A stretch of 8,867 bases of DNA from JAXDBV01 sp034678415 (GTDB lineage Bacteria; Bacteroidota; Bacteroidia; Bacteroidales; VadinHA17): contig JAXDBV010000047.1 of the NCBI GenBank assembly GCA_034678415.1, positions 1 to 8,867 of the forward strand, given 5' to 3'. A model generated the notes under the pieces. That model was not told the origin of the DNA. It made no database searches and saw nothing but the letters and a program-made list of their open reading frames with translations. Shown one piece after another: positions 1-7,103 of the stretch (the first letter of the stretch is position 1; each line of letters starts with the position of its first letter). Position numbers and translations under genes: made by a program.

Positions 1-1
1 T

Positions 2-2416
2 TCGCTGGGTGCTGATTTGAGCGAGCTGAAACGCTCGATCGAAGGTTCGGTGCGCCCCGATGAATCCTCGGAAGTAAGAGATGTGGAGAACATCCCCTTA
101 CTCAAGACGGCCGAAAGGGTATTGAAACTCATCTACCTTGAAGCCAAGGCCTTGAAGAACAATACGATTGATACAGGTCATCTGTTACTGGCGATTCTTA
201 AGGATAAGAACAGTATTGTAACAAGGACTCTTGAAGAGAAAAATATTGATTATCATATAGTTAAATCAGAGATGCTCAGTCATACGACAGAGGCAAAAGC
301 CGATTTTCCACAGGATGATGATGAGGAGGAAGAAGGCAGGAGTTTTGGCGGATCAAAAGGGAGTTCCCAGGCTTCACAGAAGAGTACTTCTGACACGCCG
401 GTTTTGGATAATTTCGGGATTGACCTGACCAAGGCGGCGGAAGAGGACCGGCTCGATCCTATTATCGGGAGGGAAAAAGAGATTGAAAGGCTGGCACAGA
501 TATTAAGCCGGAGGAAAAAGAACAATCCTGTTCTGATCGGTGAACCCGGGGTGGGGAAATCAGCGATTGCTGAAGGGCTTGCCCTGCGCATTGTTCAGAG
601 GAAAGTGTCACGGGTGCTTTTTGGCAAGCGCGTGGTGACGCTTGACCTGGCCTCCATCGTGGCCGGCACAAAATACCGGGGCCAGTTTGAGGAACGGATG
701 AAAGCCATCCTGAATGAACTGGCAAAAACCAATAATGTCATCCTGTTTATTGACGAGATACACACGATTGTAGGTGCCGGTGGAGCTACCGGTTCGCTTG
801 ATGCAGCCAACATGTTAAAACCTGCCCTGGCCCGGGGTGAGATCCAGTGTATTGGTGCCACCACCCTCGATGAGTACAGGCAACATATTGAAAAGGACGG
901 AGCGCTGGAAAGAAGGTTCCAGAAGGTGATCGTCGAGCCAACAACGGTAGAAGAAACGATTGAAATATTAAATAATATCAAGGACCGGTACGAAGATCAT
1001 CACAACGTATCCTATACTGCCGATGCTATTGAAGCTTGTGTTAAACTCACCAACCGGTATATTTCCGACAGGCATTTGCCCGACAAGGCCATTGATGCGC
1101 TGGATGAATCGGGTTCGCGGGTGCACATCTCCAATATTGTTGTTCCGGAGCGGATACTGCAGCTGGAAAAGAAACTGGAAGAGACCAAAAAAGAGAAGGT
1201 ACGGGCTGTGAAGAACCAGAATTTTGAGCAAGCTGCCAGTTACCGTGATCGCGAGAAAGAACTAATCGATTTGCTGGAACAGGAAAAGAACAAATGGGAA
1301 AAGGAGCTGGCAAGAAACCGGCAAACTGTTGATGAGGAGAAAGTGGCTGAAGTGGTAGCCATGATGACGGGTGTACCTGTTCAAAGGATTGCCCAGGCGG
1401 AAGGACAGAGACTGCTGAAGATGGCGGATGAACTCAAGGCGCGGGTGATCGGACAGGATGAGGCGATTGAAAAAATCGTCAAATCGATACAGCGCAACCG
1501 CGCCGGGCTCAAAGATCCGAATAAGCCCATTGGTTCGTTCATCTTCCTAGGTCCCACCGGGGTGGGTAAAACGCAGTTGGCAAAAGTGCTGGCTCATTAC
1601 CTGTTCGACAGCTTTGAGGCGCTGATCAGGATCGATATGAGCGAATACATGGAGAAATTCTCCGTGTCAAGGCTGGTAGGTGCCCCTCCGGGATACATCG
1701 GATATGAAGAAGGCGGGCAACTCACAGAGAAAGTGAGGCGCAGACCCTATGCAGTGGTTCTGTTCGACGAGATTGAAAAAGCACATCCCGATGTTTACCA
1801 CATTCTCCTGCAGATGATGGACGAAGGTCAGCTCACTGACAGCCTGGGACGGAGGATTGACTTCAGGAATACCATTATAATAATGACATCCAATATCGGC
1901 AGTCGTCAGCTGAAGGATTTTGCACAGGGGATTGGATTTGCTGCCGGATCGCAGGACCGGAAAAAAGCCATTGATGAACAGGCAAAAAATATTATACAGA
2001 AAGCGTTGAAGAAAGCATTTGCACCTGAATTTCTTAACAGGCTGGATGATGTGGTAATGTTCAATTCATTGTCCAGGGAGCATATACATAAGATCATCGA
2101 TATCGAGCTCAAAGGCCTTTTCGACAGGGTAACATCCCTGGGATATACCATAAATATCACCCCTGAAGCAAAGGATTTCATTGTTGACCGTGGGTACGAT
2201 GAACAATTCGGAGCCAGGCCTCTGAAACGGGCTATCCAGAAATACCTGGAAGACCCAATGGCTGAAGTGATCATTAAGGCAAGCATCTCCCAGGGAGATG
2301 TGCTTACCGTCGGGTTGAACAAGGAAAAGGAAGAGATAGTGATCGATATATCCAAGAGCCGGGAAAAGGTGAAAGAAAAGGACAAGGAGAAAGAGAAAGA
2401 AACGGGCAAGGATTAG
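2..2416 (+). CDS. clpC: ClpC-type AAA+ ATPase, Clp protease unfoldase subunit (5' partial)
   Basis: Hexameric HSP100 unfoldase that feeds proteins to ClpP in the cytosol. The reading frame is open to the window edge (codons for S-L-G-A-D precede the TTG at 17), so that TTG is internal and roughly the first Clp_N repeat is missing. Numbered from position 17: second Clp_N repeat about 28-80; acidic Ser/Gly-rich linker about 98-127 with a D/E run at 100-106; D1 Walker A GEPGVGKS at 175-182 and Walker B ending IDE at 245-247; a D1 arginine finger in the ALERRF segment; UVR-like coiled-coil middle domain about 385-430; D2 Walker A GPTGVGKT from 512 and Walker B FDE with D584/E585; C-terminal D2-small domain. 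The short middle domain with a UVR motif marks ClpC and argues against ClpB. An IGF tripeptide at 639-641 matches the ClpP-docking loop. The tail is Lys/Glu-rich. It converges on rimO and is not part of that operon. No inactivating change is seen. Confidence 0.95.
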   Translation, partial: SLGADLSELKRSIEGSVRPDESSEVRDVENIPLLKTAERVLKLIYLEAKALKNNTIDTGHLLLAILKDKNSIVTRTLEEKNIDYHIVKSEMLSHTTEAKADFPQDDDEEEEGRSFGGSKGSSQASQKSTSDTPVLDNFGIDLTKAAEEDRLDPIIGREKEIERLAQILSRRKKNNPVLIGEPGVGKSAIAEGLALRIVQRKVSRVLFGKRVVTLDLASIVAGTKYRGQFEERMKAILNELAKTNNVILFIDEIHTIVGAGGATGSLDAANMLKPALARGEIQCIGATTLDEYRQHIEKDGALERRFQKVIVEPTTVEETIEILNNIKDRYEDHHNVSYTADAIEACVKLTNRYISDRHLPDKAIDALDESGSRVHISNIVVPERILQLEKKLEETKKEKVRAVKNQNFEQAASYRDREKELIDLLEQEKNKWEKELARNRQTVDEEKVAEVVAMMTGVPVQRIAQAEGQRLLKMADELKARVIGQDEAIEKIVKSIQRNRAGLKDPNKPIGSFIFLGPTGVGKTQLAKVLAHYLFDSFEALIRIDMSEYMEKFSVSRLVGAPPGYIGYEEGGQLTEKVRRRPYAVVLFDEIEKAHPDVYHILLQMMDEGQLTDSLGRRIDFRNTIIIMTSNIGSRQLKDFAQGIGFAAGSQDRKKAIDEQAKNIIQKALKKAFAPEFLNRLDDVVMFNSLSREHIHKIIDIELKGLFDRVTSLGYTINITPEAKDFIVDRGYDEQFGARPLKRAIQKYLEDPMAEVIIKASISQGDVLTVGLNKEKEEIVIDISKSREKVKEKDKEKEKETGKD

Positions 2417-2439
2417 AAAACAGAAATTTGTCAGCTTTC

Positions 2440-2481
2440 ATCCCCTGCGCGGTCATTACTCCGGACAGGGGATTGTTATTT
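2440..2481. terminator. Hairpin between convergent clpC and rimO, probable bidirectional terminator
   Basis: The arms ATCCCCTG (2440-2447) and CAGGGGAT (2466-2473) pair perfectly over 8 bp. An inner CGG/CCG stem of 3 bp (2450-2452 with 2461-2463) closes an 8-base loop after a small internal bulge. On the plus strand a weak T-rich stretch follows (TGTTATTTATA). The site lies between the clpC stop and the rimO stop, where a shared terminator is expected. Both U-tracts are poor, so efficiency is uncertain. Confidence 0.55.
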
Positions 2482-2489
2482 ATACCGGC

Positions 2490-3821
2490 TCAGGTTACTT
2501 CCCCTTGCAGGTCAAAATCATCCGCGCCTGTAATCCTTACCTCACAGAACTGACCGGGCTTCAGTGGTGTGCTGGCTGGTCTTACCAGCACCTCGTTGTC
2601 AATTTCGGGTGAATCATACTCGGTTCTGCCGGCAAAATGACCCCCCTCCCTCCTATCAATTAACACTTTAAATACTTGCCCCAATTTGCTGTTATTTAGT
2701 TCATTAGAAATATCTCTCTGGAGATCCATCAGCGTTTCAAATCTTGCCTTCTTCACCTTAAGAGGAATACGGTCCTTGTATTTTTTAAAGGCAAAGGTAT
2801 CTTCTTCATGTGAATAGATGAAGGCCCCGAGTCGTTCGAAACGGGTTTCTTTCACAAAATCGAGCAGCTCTTGAAAATCTTTATCTGTTTCTCCGGGATG
2901 ACCCACCATCATTGTAGTACGGATATGTATGCCAGGAACTTTCCTGCGTATGTTGTATATCAGCTGCCGTGTCTCACGGGCGTTGATTCCGCGCCTCATC
3001 TTCCGGAGCACCGGATCGGCAATATGCTGAAAGGGAATATCAATGTAGTGACAGATATTCCCGTTGTCTCTCATAATATCCAGTATCCGGAGGGGGAGTT
3101 TTTTTGGGAAGAGGTAGTGAAGCCGTAACCAGTTGAAATGACCTGTGGCAATGAGTTTCTCTAACAAGAAAGGGAGCATCGGTTTACCGTATAGATCGAT
3201 GCCATAGTAAGACAGGTCTTGTGCGATAAGTATGAGTTCCTTAACCCCCTGATGCGCAAGGTACTCCGCCTCACGAATCAGGTATTCCACCGGATTTGAC
3301 ACATGCCGGCCCCTGATGAGCGGTATGGAACAGAAGGCACAGTGCCGGTCACAGCCTTCGGATATTTTCAGATAGGCATAATGGGAAGGGGTAGTCAGGT
3401 GGCGCTCTCCTGTCAGTTCTTGTTTATATTGTCCGCCCAGTGTTTCAACCACTTCCTGCACCCGGTCAACGCCGAAGTATGCGTCGACAGCCGGTATTTC
3501 TCTTTTCAGTTGTTCTCCATAACGTTGTGACAGGCAGCCTATTACCATAAGTTTGTTGATCTGTCCCTTTTCCCTGGCCCCTGCGAAACGAAGGATGGTA
3601 TCGATGGATTCCTGTTTGGCATCAAGGATGAATCCGCATGTATTGATGATTACCACCGACGCGTGTTCATGGGATGTGTCATGCATTGTTTTGAATCCAT
3701 TTTCTTCGAGCTGGCGAAGCAGGTATTCGGAGTCGACGGTGTTTTTGGAGCATCCGAGGGTGATGACATGGACAGTTTTGTTCCTTTTTAACCGGGTGTA
3801 CATAGGTAAAAAGGCTTGCAT
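2490..3821 (-). CDS. rimO: Ribosomal protein uS12 methylthiotransferase RimO
   Basis: Radical SAM enzyme that adds a methylthio group to a conserved aspartate of ribosomal protein uS12, using two iron-sulfur clusters. The 443-residue product shows the full family plan: an N-terminal UPF0004 domain with cysteines C24 (LGCSKN), C62 (NTCGFI) and C96 (IGCLSQ) for the auxiliary cluster; the radical SAM motif CxxxCxxC at C157, C161 and C164 within SEGCDRHCAFC; and a C-terminal TRAM domain from about residue 375. The LGCSKN start and the TRAM sequence (GRTEYDSPEIDNEV) favour RimO over the related tRNA enzymes MiaB and MtaB. The start ATG overlaps the ftsY stop by one base (TAATG on the minus strand), which suggests translational coupling. 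An ATG six codons further in (M7) is a plausible alternative, because homologues often begin close to the VxVITLGCSKN block. It is the last gene of its transcript. Confidence 0.95.
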   Translation of the reverse strand: MQAFLPMYTRLKRNKTVHVITLGCSKNTVDSEYLLRQLEENGFKTMHDTSHEHASVVIINTCGFILDAKQESIDTILRFAGAREKGQINKLMVIGCLSQRYGEQLKREIPAVDAYFGVDRVQEVVETLGGQYKQELTGERHLTTPSHYAYLKISEGCDRHCAFCSIPLIRGRHVSNPVEYLIREAEYLAHQGVKELILIAQDLSYYGIDLYGKPMLPFLLEKLIATGHFNWLRLHYLFPKKLPLRILDIMRDNGNICHYIDIPFQHIADPVLRKMRRGINARETRQLIYNIRRKVPGIHIRTTMMVGHPGETDKDFQELLDFVKETRFERLGAFIYSHEEDTFAFKKYKDRIPLKVKKARFETLMDLQRDISNELNNSKLGQVFKVLIDRREGGHFAGRTEYDSPEIDNEVLVRPASTPLKPGQFCEVRITGADDFDLQGEVT

Positions 3822-4783
3822 TAGCTCATGGCTGTTCCAAAGAGCGAATCGACAAATTCCATCCTGTTGAAAACCTGGATATCATCGAGTGTTTCTCCTA
3901 TCCCGATGTAACGGACGGGGATCTTGAACTGGTCGGAGATACCGATCACCACACCTCCTTTTGCCGTACCATCCAGTTTAGTGATGCAGAGGGCTGTTAC
4001 GCTGGTGACCTCCGTGAATTGCCGTGCCTGTTCAAAGGCGTTCTGCCCGGTGGAGCCGTCAAGGATGAGGAGCACTTCGTGTGGTGCCTCGGGGATCACT
4101 TTTTGCATCACCCTTCTGATCTTGGCCAGTTCATTCATCAGGTGGGTTTTGTTATGGAGCCTGCCGGCGGTATCCACGATCACCACATCTATTTCCCGTG
4201 CTTTGGCCGAGCTGACAGTATCGAATGCCACGGAGGCAGGATCGGAACCCATCTGTTGTTTGACGAGTTCGGCACCGGCCCTGTCAGCCCAGATTGATAA
4301 CTGGTCTACCGCTGCGGCCCTGAAGGTATCGGCGGCACCCAGAAGGACTTTCTTCCCTGCTTTCCGGAACTGCCAGGCCAGTTTGGCAATGGTGGTTGTT
4401 TTGCCGACACCGTTGACTCCCACTACCATGATCACGTATGGCTTGGCGGTGATAAAAGAAGTGAAGTCAGCATCGCCGGAAGACGAGTTTTCCTGTAACA
4501 GGGCGGCAATTTCTTCCTTGAGTATCCGGTCGAGTTCGGTGGTGGAAAGATATTTCTCCCGGGCCACCCGTCGTTCGATGCGGTCAATGATCTTCAGGGT
4601 TGTTTCCACCCCCACATCGGAAGAGACAAGCATTTCCTCCAGTTTGTCGAGCACGTCGGCATCCACAGTTGATTTCCCGACAATCACCCTTGACAATTGC
4701 CGGAATACATTCTCTTTTGTCTTCTCCAGACTTTTGTTAAGGCTGTCTTTTTTTTCCTTTGAGAATAAACCGAATACTGACAT
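3821..4783 (-). CDS. ftsY: Signal recognition particle receptor FtsY (SRP GTPase)
   Basis: SRP receptor that brings ribosomes bearing nascent membrane proteins to the inner membrane and the Sec translocon, working as a GTPase heterodimer with Ffh. The 320-residue protein has a short basic N-terminal segment and a helical N domain (about 15-100), then the G domain: P-loop GVNGVGKT at 122-129, DTFRAAAVDQL at 152-162, G3 motif DTAGR at 204-208 and G4 motif TKLD at 268-271 followed by GTAKGG. It lacks the long acidic A domain of E. coli FtsY, as is common in short bacterial forms. The DTFRAAA and GGVVIGISDQF segments and the lack of a Met-rich M domain separate it from Ffh. The start ATG at 4783 gives the usual MSVFGLFSKEKK opening. 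It lies 25 bases beyond the U-tract of the terminator that closes the ribosomal genes and reads directly into rimO. Confidence 0.96.
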   Translation of the reverse strand: MSVFGLFSKEKKDSLNKSLEKTKENVFRQLSRVIVGKSTVDADVLDKLEEMLVSSDVGVETTLKIIDRIERRVAREKYLSTTELDRILKEEIAALLQENSSSGDADFTSFITAKPYVIMVVGVNGVGKTTTIAKLAWQFRKAGKKVLLGAADTFRAAAVDQLSIWADRAGAELVKQQMGSDPASVAFDTVSSAKAREIDVVIVDTAGRLHNKTHLMNELAKIRRVMQKVIPEAPHEVLLILDGSTGQNAFEQARQFTEVTSVTALCITKLDGTAKGGVVIGISDQFKIPVRYIGIGETLDDIQVFNRMEFVDSLFGTAMS

Positions 4784-4807
4784 GTTATCGAAGGTAAAAA
4801 ATGACCA

Positions 4808-4848
4808 TGAAAAATAAAAAAGCCTTCTTCAAAAAGAGAAGAAAGCCT
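4808..4848 (-). terminator. Intrinsic terminator after rpmB-rpmG-DUF4295
   Basis: Read on the minus strand, arm AGGCTTTCTTC (plus positions 4838-4848) pairs with GAAGAAGGCTT (4820-4830) over 11 bp, two of them G-T pairs. The loop is 7 bases, and a T-rich tract (TTTTTATTTTTC) follows at once. This is a textbook rho-independent terminator, about 25 bases after the DUF4295 stop and in front of ftsY. Confidence 0.8.
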
Positions 4849-4872
4849 GCCGCATGGTTTGTGAGAAACCGG

Positions 4873-5028
4873 TTATTTTTTCGTAAAAAATTCTTTGAGA
4901 TTAGCGTTATTTACGATCTCTTCCTTGAAGATATAGCTGCCGGTTTTTTCAGATCTGACAAGTTTTATGCAACGCGTAAAGTCCTTACCGGCACCTGTTT
5001 TCAATGATGCAACGACTTTCTTTGCCAT
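4873..5028 (-). CDS. DUF4295 family small protein, probable Bacteroidota-specific ribosomal protein
   Basis: A 51-codon ORF on the minus strand, ATG at 5026-5028 and TAA at 4873-4875. The product begins MAKKVVASLKTGAGKDFTRC and ends NANLKEFFTKK. It is small and basic, and its K-x-V-R-S-x-K-T-G-S-Y-x-F-K-E-E core is what I recognise as DUF4295, found in Bacteroidota directly after rpmG. From memory, this family was seen in the Flavobacterium johnsoniae ribosome structure and named bL38; I have not verified that here. The gene starts 6 bases after the rpmG stop and ends just before an intrinsic terminator, so it is the last gene of the rpmB-rpmG transcript. The family call rests on sequence pattern plus position. 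Confidence 0.9.
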   Translation of the reverse strand: MAKKVVASLKTGAGKDFTRCIKLVRSEKTGSYIFKEEIVNNANLKEFFTKK

Positions 5029-5034
5029 AATGAC

Positions 5035-5217
5035 TTATTTTATTTCCTTATGAATAGTATGTTTTTTCAGAATCGGGTTGTATTTTTTCAGTTCCAGCCT
5101 TTCCGTAGTATTTTTCTTGTTTTTGGTAGTGATATACCTGGACATTCCCGGCAATCCGCTGGCTTTGTGCTCGGTGCATTCTAGAATTACCTGTCCCCTA
5201 TTTCCCTTTTTTGCCAT
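5035..5217 (-). CDS. rpmG: 50S ribosomal protein bL33
   Basis: Small basic protein of the large ribosomal subunit. The 60-residue product begins MAKKGNRGQVILECTEHK and carries the family core SRYITTKNKKNTTERLELKKYNPILKKHT, close to full bL33 length. The paired CxxC motifs of the zinc-binding form are absent, so this is the zinc-independent type. The start at 5217 gives the usual MAKK opening. It lies 11 bases after rpmB and 6 before the DUF4295 gene, consistent with one polycistronic message. Confidence 0.96.
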   Translation of the reverse strand: MAKKGNRGQVILECTEHKASGLPGMSRYITTKNKKNTTERLELKKYNPILKKHTIHKEIK

Positions 5218-5228
5218 GGCATGCTGAT

Positions 5229-5471
5229 TTAGTATTTAGTGATAAATCCTTTTTCTTTCGCCTTTTTTAATGCATTGAGCAAACCAACCTTATTTATATG
5301 GCGCATTCCGGCAGCACTCACTTTGAGGGTGATCCAGCGGTTCTCTTCAGGGAGAAAATATTTTTTTTTGAATAGGTTGGGATAAAACCGGCGTTTAGTT
5401 TTGTTATTCGCATGTGACACGTTATGTCCGGACATTATGCGCTTTCCCGTAACCTGACAAATCCTTGACAT
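5229..5471 (-). CDS. rpmB: 50S ribosomal protein bL28
   Basis: Large-subunit ribosomal protein of 80 residues, beginning MSRICQVTGKRIMSGHNVSHANN with the characteristic basic NKTKRRFYPNLFKKKYF block and the C-terminal WITLKVSAAGMRHINKVGLLNALKKAKEKG segment. The reading frame stays open to 5537, but I chose the ATG at 5469-5471 because it gives the conserved MSxICQxTGK opening, and the extension would run through the promoter. An AAAGGA sequence 7 bases before this ATG resembles a Shine-Dalgarno site, which is uncommon in Bacteroidota. It is the first gene of the rpmB-rpmG-DUF4295 unit. Confidence 0.95.
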   Translation of the reverse strand: MSRICQVTGKRIMSGHNVSHANNKTKRRFYPNLFKKKYFLPEENRWITLKVSAAGMRHINKVGLLNALKKAKEKGFITKY

Positions 5472-5506
5472 TGCTCTATCCTTTGATCCGTTTTTTTTAA
5501 GAAGTG

Positions 5507-5538
5507 CAAAGTACGTGATTTTTGATGAATTATTCAAA
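5507..5538 (-). promoter_or_regulatory. Bacteroidota-type promoter upstream of rpmB
   Basis: On the minus strand a TTTG box (plus 5535-5538) is followed after 21 bases by TACTTTG (5507-5513). This fits the Bacteroidota consensus TTTG-N(about 19-21)-TAnnTTTG, except that the second box is one base short. The predicted transcript starts near 5500, giving a leader of about 30 bases before the rpmB ATG. The site fills most of the gap between the cinA stop and rpmB. Confidence 0.55.
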
Positions 5539-5566
5539 TAAAATGAAAAAATTTTCCTGGCATGGT

Positions 5567-6805
5567 TTAATGTTGCAGGATGATTTTTCTGAGCATATTA
5601 AGGGCAGTAAGGGAAGCCCTTCGGATGTTTTGGGTGCGGCTTTTCCCGAACATGAATTTCTCTGACCTCAGGCTTCCGGGGCCAGCCACCGCAATCCATA
5701 CAAGTCCCACTGCTTTTTCGGTAGTACCACCGTCAGGGCCGGCAATCCCTGAGGTGGCAACAGCATAGTCGGTCTGCAACAGTTTTTTCACGCCTATGGC
5801 CATCGATTCGACCACTTCACGGCTCACGGCTCCATGAACGGCAAGATTCTCAGCCGGCACATCGAGGATTTTCTCTTTGATGTAGTTTGAGTAGGCTACC
5901 ACCGATCCTGCGAAATAATCGGAGCTGCCGGGAACGGAGGTGATGAGATGGGCCACCGTTCCTCCTGTGCAGCTTTCTGCTGTTGACAAGCTACAGTGTT
6001 TGTTTCTCAGGAGGTCCCCCACTACTTTTTCAAGGGTATCATCATCGTATCCGAACACATATTCTCCGACAACCTGTTCGAGAGATGCCTGCAGGCTGTC
6101 AAGCAGGCTGTCGGCAGATGCGGCATCTGATCCGGTGGTGCTAAGCCGCAGCTTGATGACACCCGAAGCAGGAAGGTATGCAAGCTTCACTACGGAAGGA
6201 AGGTTTTTTTCAAAACCCGCAAGCATTTCAGCAAGCCTGGCCTCATAAGTGCCATAGGTCAGGATGGTTCTGTGACGAATCGCCCCAAGCTTAAAGGAGG
6301 ATTGCAGGGCGGGTATTATCTCCCTGTTTATGATATCCTCCATCTCATAGGGTACTCCCGGCAATGCGATCACAACCTTGCCGTTCTCCTCGAACCACAG
6401 GCCGGGGGCTGTCCCCAGCCGGTTATTTATCAGCCGGCTGTTTTCGGGTATCCATGCCTGGGATTTGTTTACCTCATTGACCGGTAACCCGCGTAACGCG
6501 AGCAGCGCTTCCACCCTGTCATACACCTCCCTGCTGAAAACCATCCCTGTTTTGAAAAATTTTGCAAGGCTGGTCTTGGTGATATCGTCACTGGTAGGAC
6601 CCAGCCCTCCGGTCATAATCACCAGTGATACTCTTTTCCGGGCATCGTGCAAAGCACTCAGTATGTGACTTTCCTTGTCGGGGACGGATGCAATCCTGCT
6701 GATGCCGATGCCTGCCTCGTTCAAACGCCTGGCTATCCAGGCTGAATTGGTATCGACTGTCTGCCCGTTCAGGAGTTCATCACCGATCGTTATGATTTCA
6801 GCCAG
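5567..6805 (-). CDS. cinA: CinA family protein: nicotinamide-nucleotide amidohydrolase with MoCF-like domain; probable CTG start
   Basis: Two-domain CinA. The N-terminal MoCF-like (COG1058) domain is linked in the family to ADP-ribose pyrophosphatase activity. The C-terminal CinA/PncC domain deamidates nicotinamide mononucleotide in pyridine nucleotide recycling. Numbered from the CTG at 6803-6805 the protein has 412 residues, the usual family length: GDELLNGQTVDTNSAW at about 8-23, TGGLGPTSDD at 65-74, GVPYEM at 150-155, then the PncC motifs TAESCTGG ending at 282 and SGIAGPDGGT at 352-361. The first ATG, GTG or TTG in frame is a TTG at 6722-6724, which would cut away the conserved AEIITIGDELL strand and loop. 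Between that block and an upstream in-frame TGA there is no standard start codon, so I place the start at CTG, giving M-A-E-I-I-T-I-G-D. The family call is firm; the start is inferred. Confidence 0.9.
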   Translation of the reverse strand: MAEIITIGDELLNGQTVDTNSAWIARRLNEAGIGISRIASVPDKESHILSALHDARKRVSLVIMTGGLGPTSDDITKTSLAKFFKTGMVFSREVYDRVEALLALRGLPVNEVNKSQAWIPENSRLINNRLGTAPGLWFEENGKVVIALPGVPYEMEDIINREIIPALQSSFKLGAIRHRTILTYGTYEARLAEMLAGFEKNLPSVVKLAYLPASGVIKLRLSTTGSDAASADSLLDSLQASLEQVVGEYVFGYDDDTLEKVVGDLLRNKHCSLSTAESCTGGTVAHLITSVPGSSDYFAGSVVAYSNYIKEKILDVPAENLAVHGAVSREVVESMAIGVKKLLQTDYAVATSGIAGPDGGTTEKAVGLVWIAVAGPGSLRSEKFMFGKSRTQNIRRASLTALNMLRKIILQH

Positions 6806-6827
6806 CCTGTAACCACGTTTTGATACG

Positions 6828-6858
6828 CAAATGTATCACCGGTGGTTGAATTTCCAAT
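6828..6858 (-). promoter_or_regulatory. Bacteroidota-type promoter upstream of cinA
   Basis: On the minus strand TACATTTG (plus 6828-6835) matches TAnnTTTG exactly, with ATTG (6855-6858), one mismatch from TTTG, 19 bases upstream. Transcription should start near 6821, about 16 bases before the proposed CTG start. The second box falls inside the only upward extension of the cinA frame, so it argues against a start further upstream. Confidence 0.6.
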
Positions 6859-6862
6859 CCTG

Positions 6863-6882
6863 TTACCGGTAAAATTATTACC
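6863..6882. promoter_or_regulatory. Palindrome plus extra half-site just upstream of the cinA promoter
   Basis: TTACCGGTAA at 6863-6872 is a perfect 10-base palindrome. A third copy of its half-site, TTACC, follows at 6878-6882, so GGTAA-N5-TTACC forms a second dyad. A related palindrome CACCGGTG lies at 6837-6844 between the two promoter boxes. Position and symmetry suit an operator or activator site, but no regulator is identified and chance is possible. Confidence 0.25.
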
Positions 6883-7103
6883 GTCATGTTTCCAGAATAA
6901 ATAAGTGGGTGCTGACCTCCTTTAACTGACAGGAGTGAATTATGGCTGATGTTGTCTGCCAAACTGCTGCATGGCGGCTCCGGGGATCTGCTATGTTCAA
7001 ATCAGCTGCAACGACAATCCGACTTGTCATGGGGTGCTCTGTCCATTTCCCGGCCGATTTTATCAGGTTATTCTGAACAAGATGTAACGTTATTGCACGT
7101 AAC
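6883..7103. other. Intergenic stretch with no supported gene
   Basis: Between the cinA control region and the tRNA terminator I see no convincing gene. A 73-codon frame on the minus strand (6884-7105) and a 63-codon frame on the plus strand (6949-7140) overlap each other, run into the terminator hairpin, and give sequences without recognisable domains or protein-like composition. No tRNA-like fold or repeat array was seen. Confidence 0.5.

Noticed and set aside
280..591. Antisense ORFs within clpC
   Set aside because: Overlapping shadow frames opposite a well-conserved AAA+ gene, with Ser/Leu/Phe-rich composition typical of antisense translation.
4789..4796. TACCTTCG as an ftsY promoter
   Set aside because: One mismatch to TAnnTTTG, no partner TTTG box at the right spacing, and it would leave almost no leader; kept only as a possibility in the ftsY finding.
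3924..4817. 297-codon plus-strand ORF opposite ftsY
   Set aside because: A long shadow frame on the strand opposite a clear SRP GTPase gene; its Ser/Thr/Arg-rich translation reflects the antisense of ftsY codons.
5187..5222. Tiny ATG-led frame (MPWQKREIGDR) overlapping the rpmG start in another frame
   Set aside because: Eleven codons with no sign of selection; the second ATG arises by chance from GCATGCCATGG.
5472..5537. 22-residue N-terminal extension of rpmB
   Set aside because: It lies upstream of the conserved MSRICQVTGK opening and across the predicted promoter, so it would not be transcribed.
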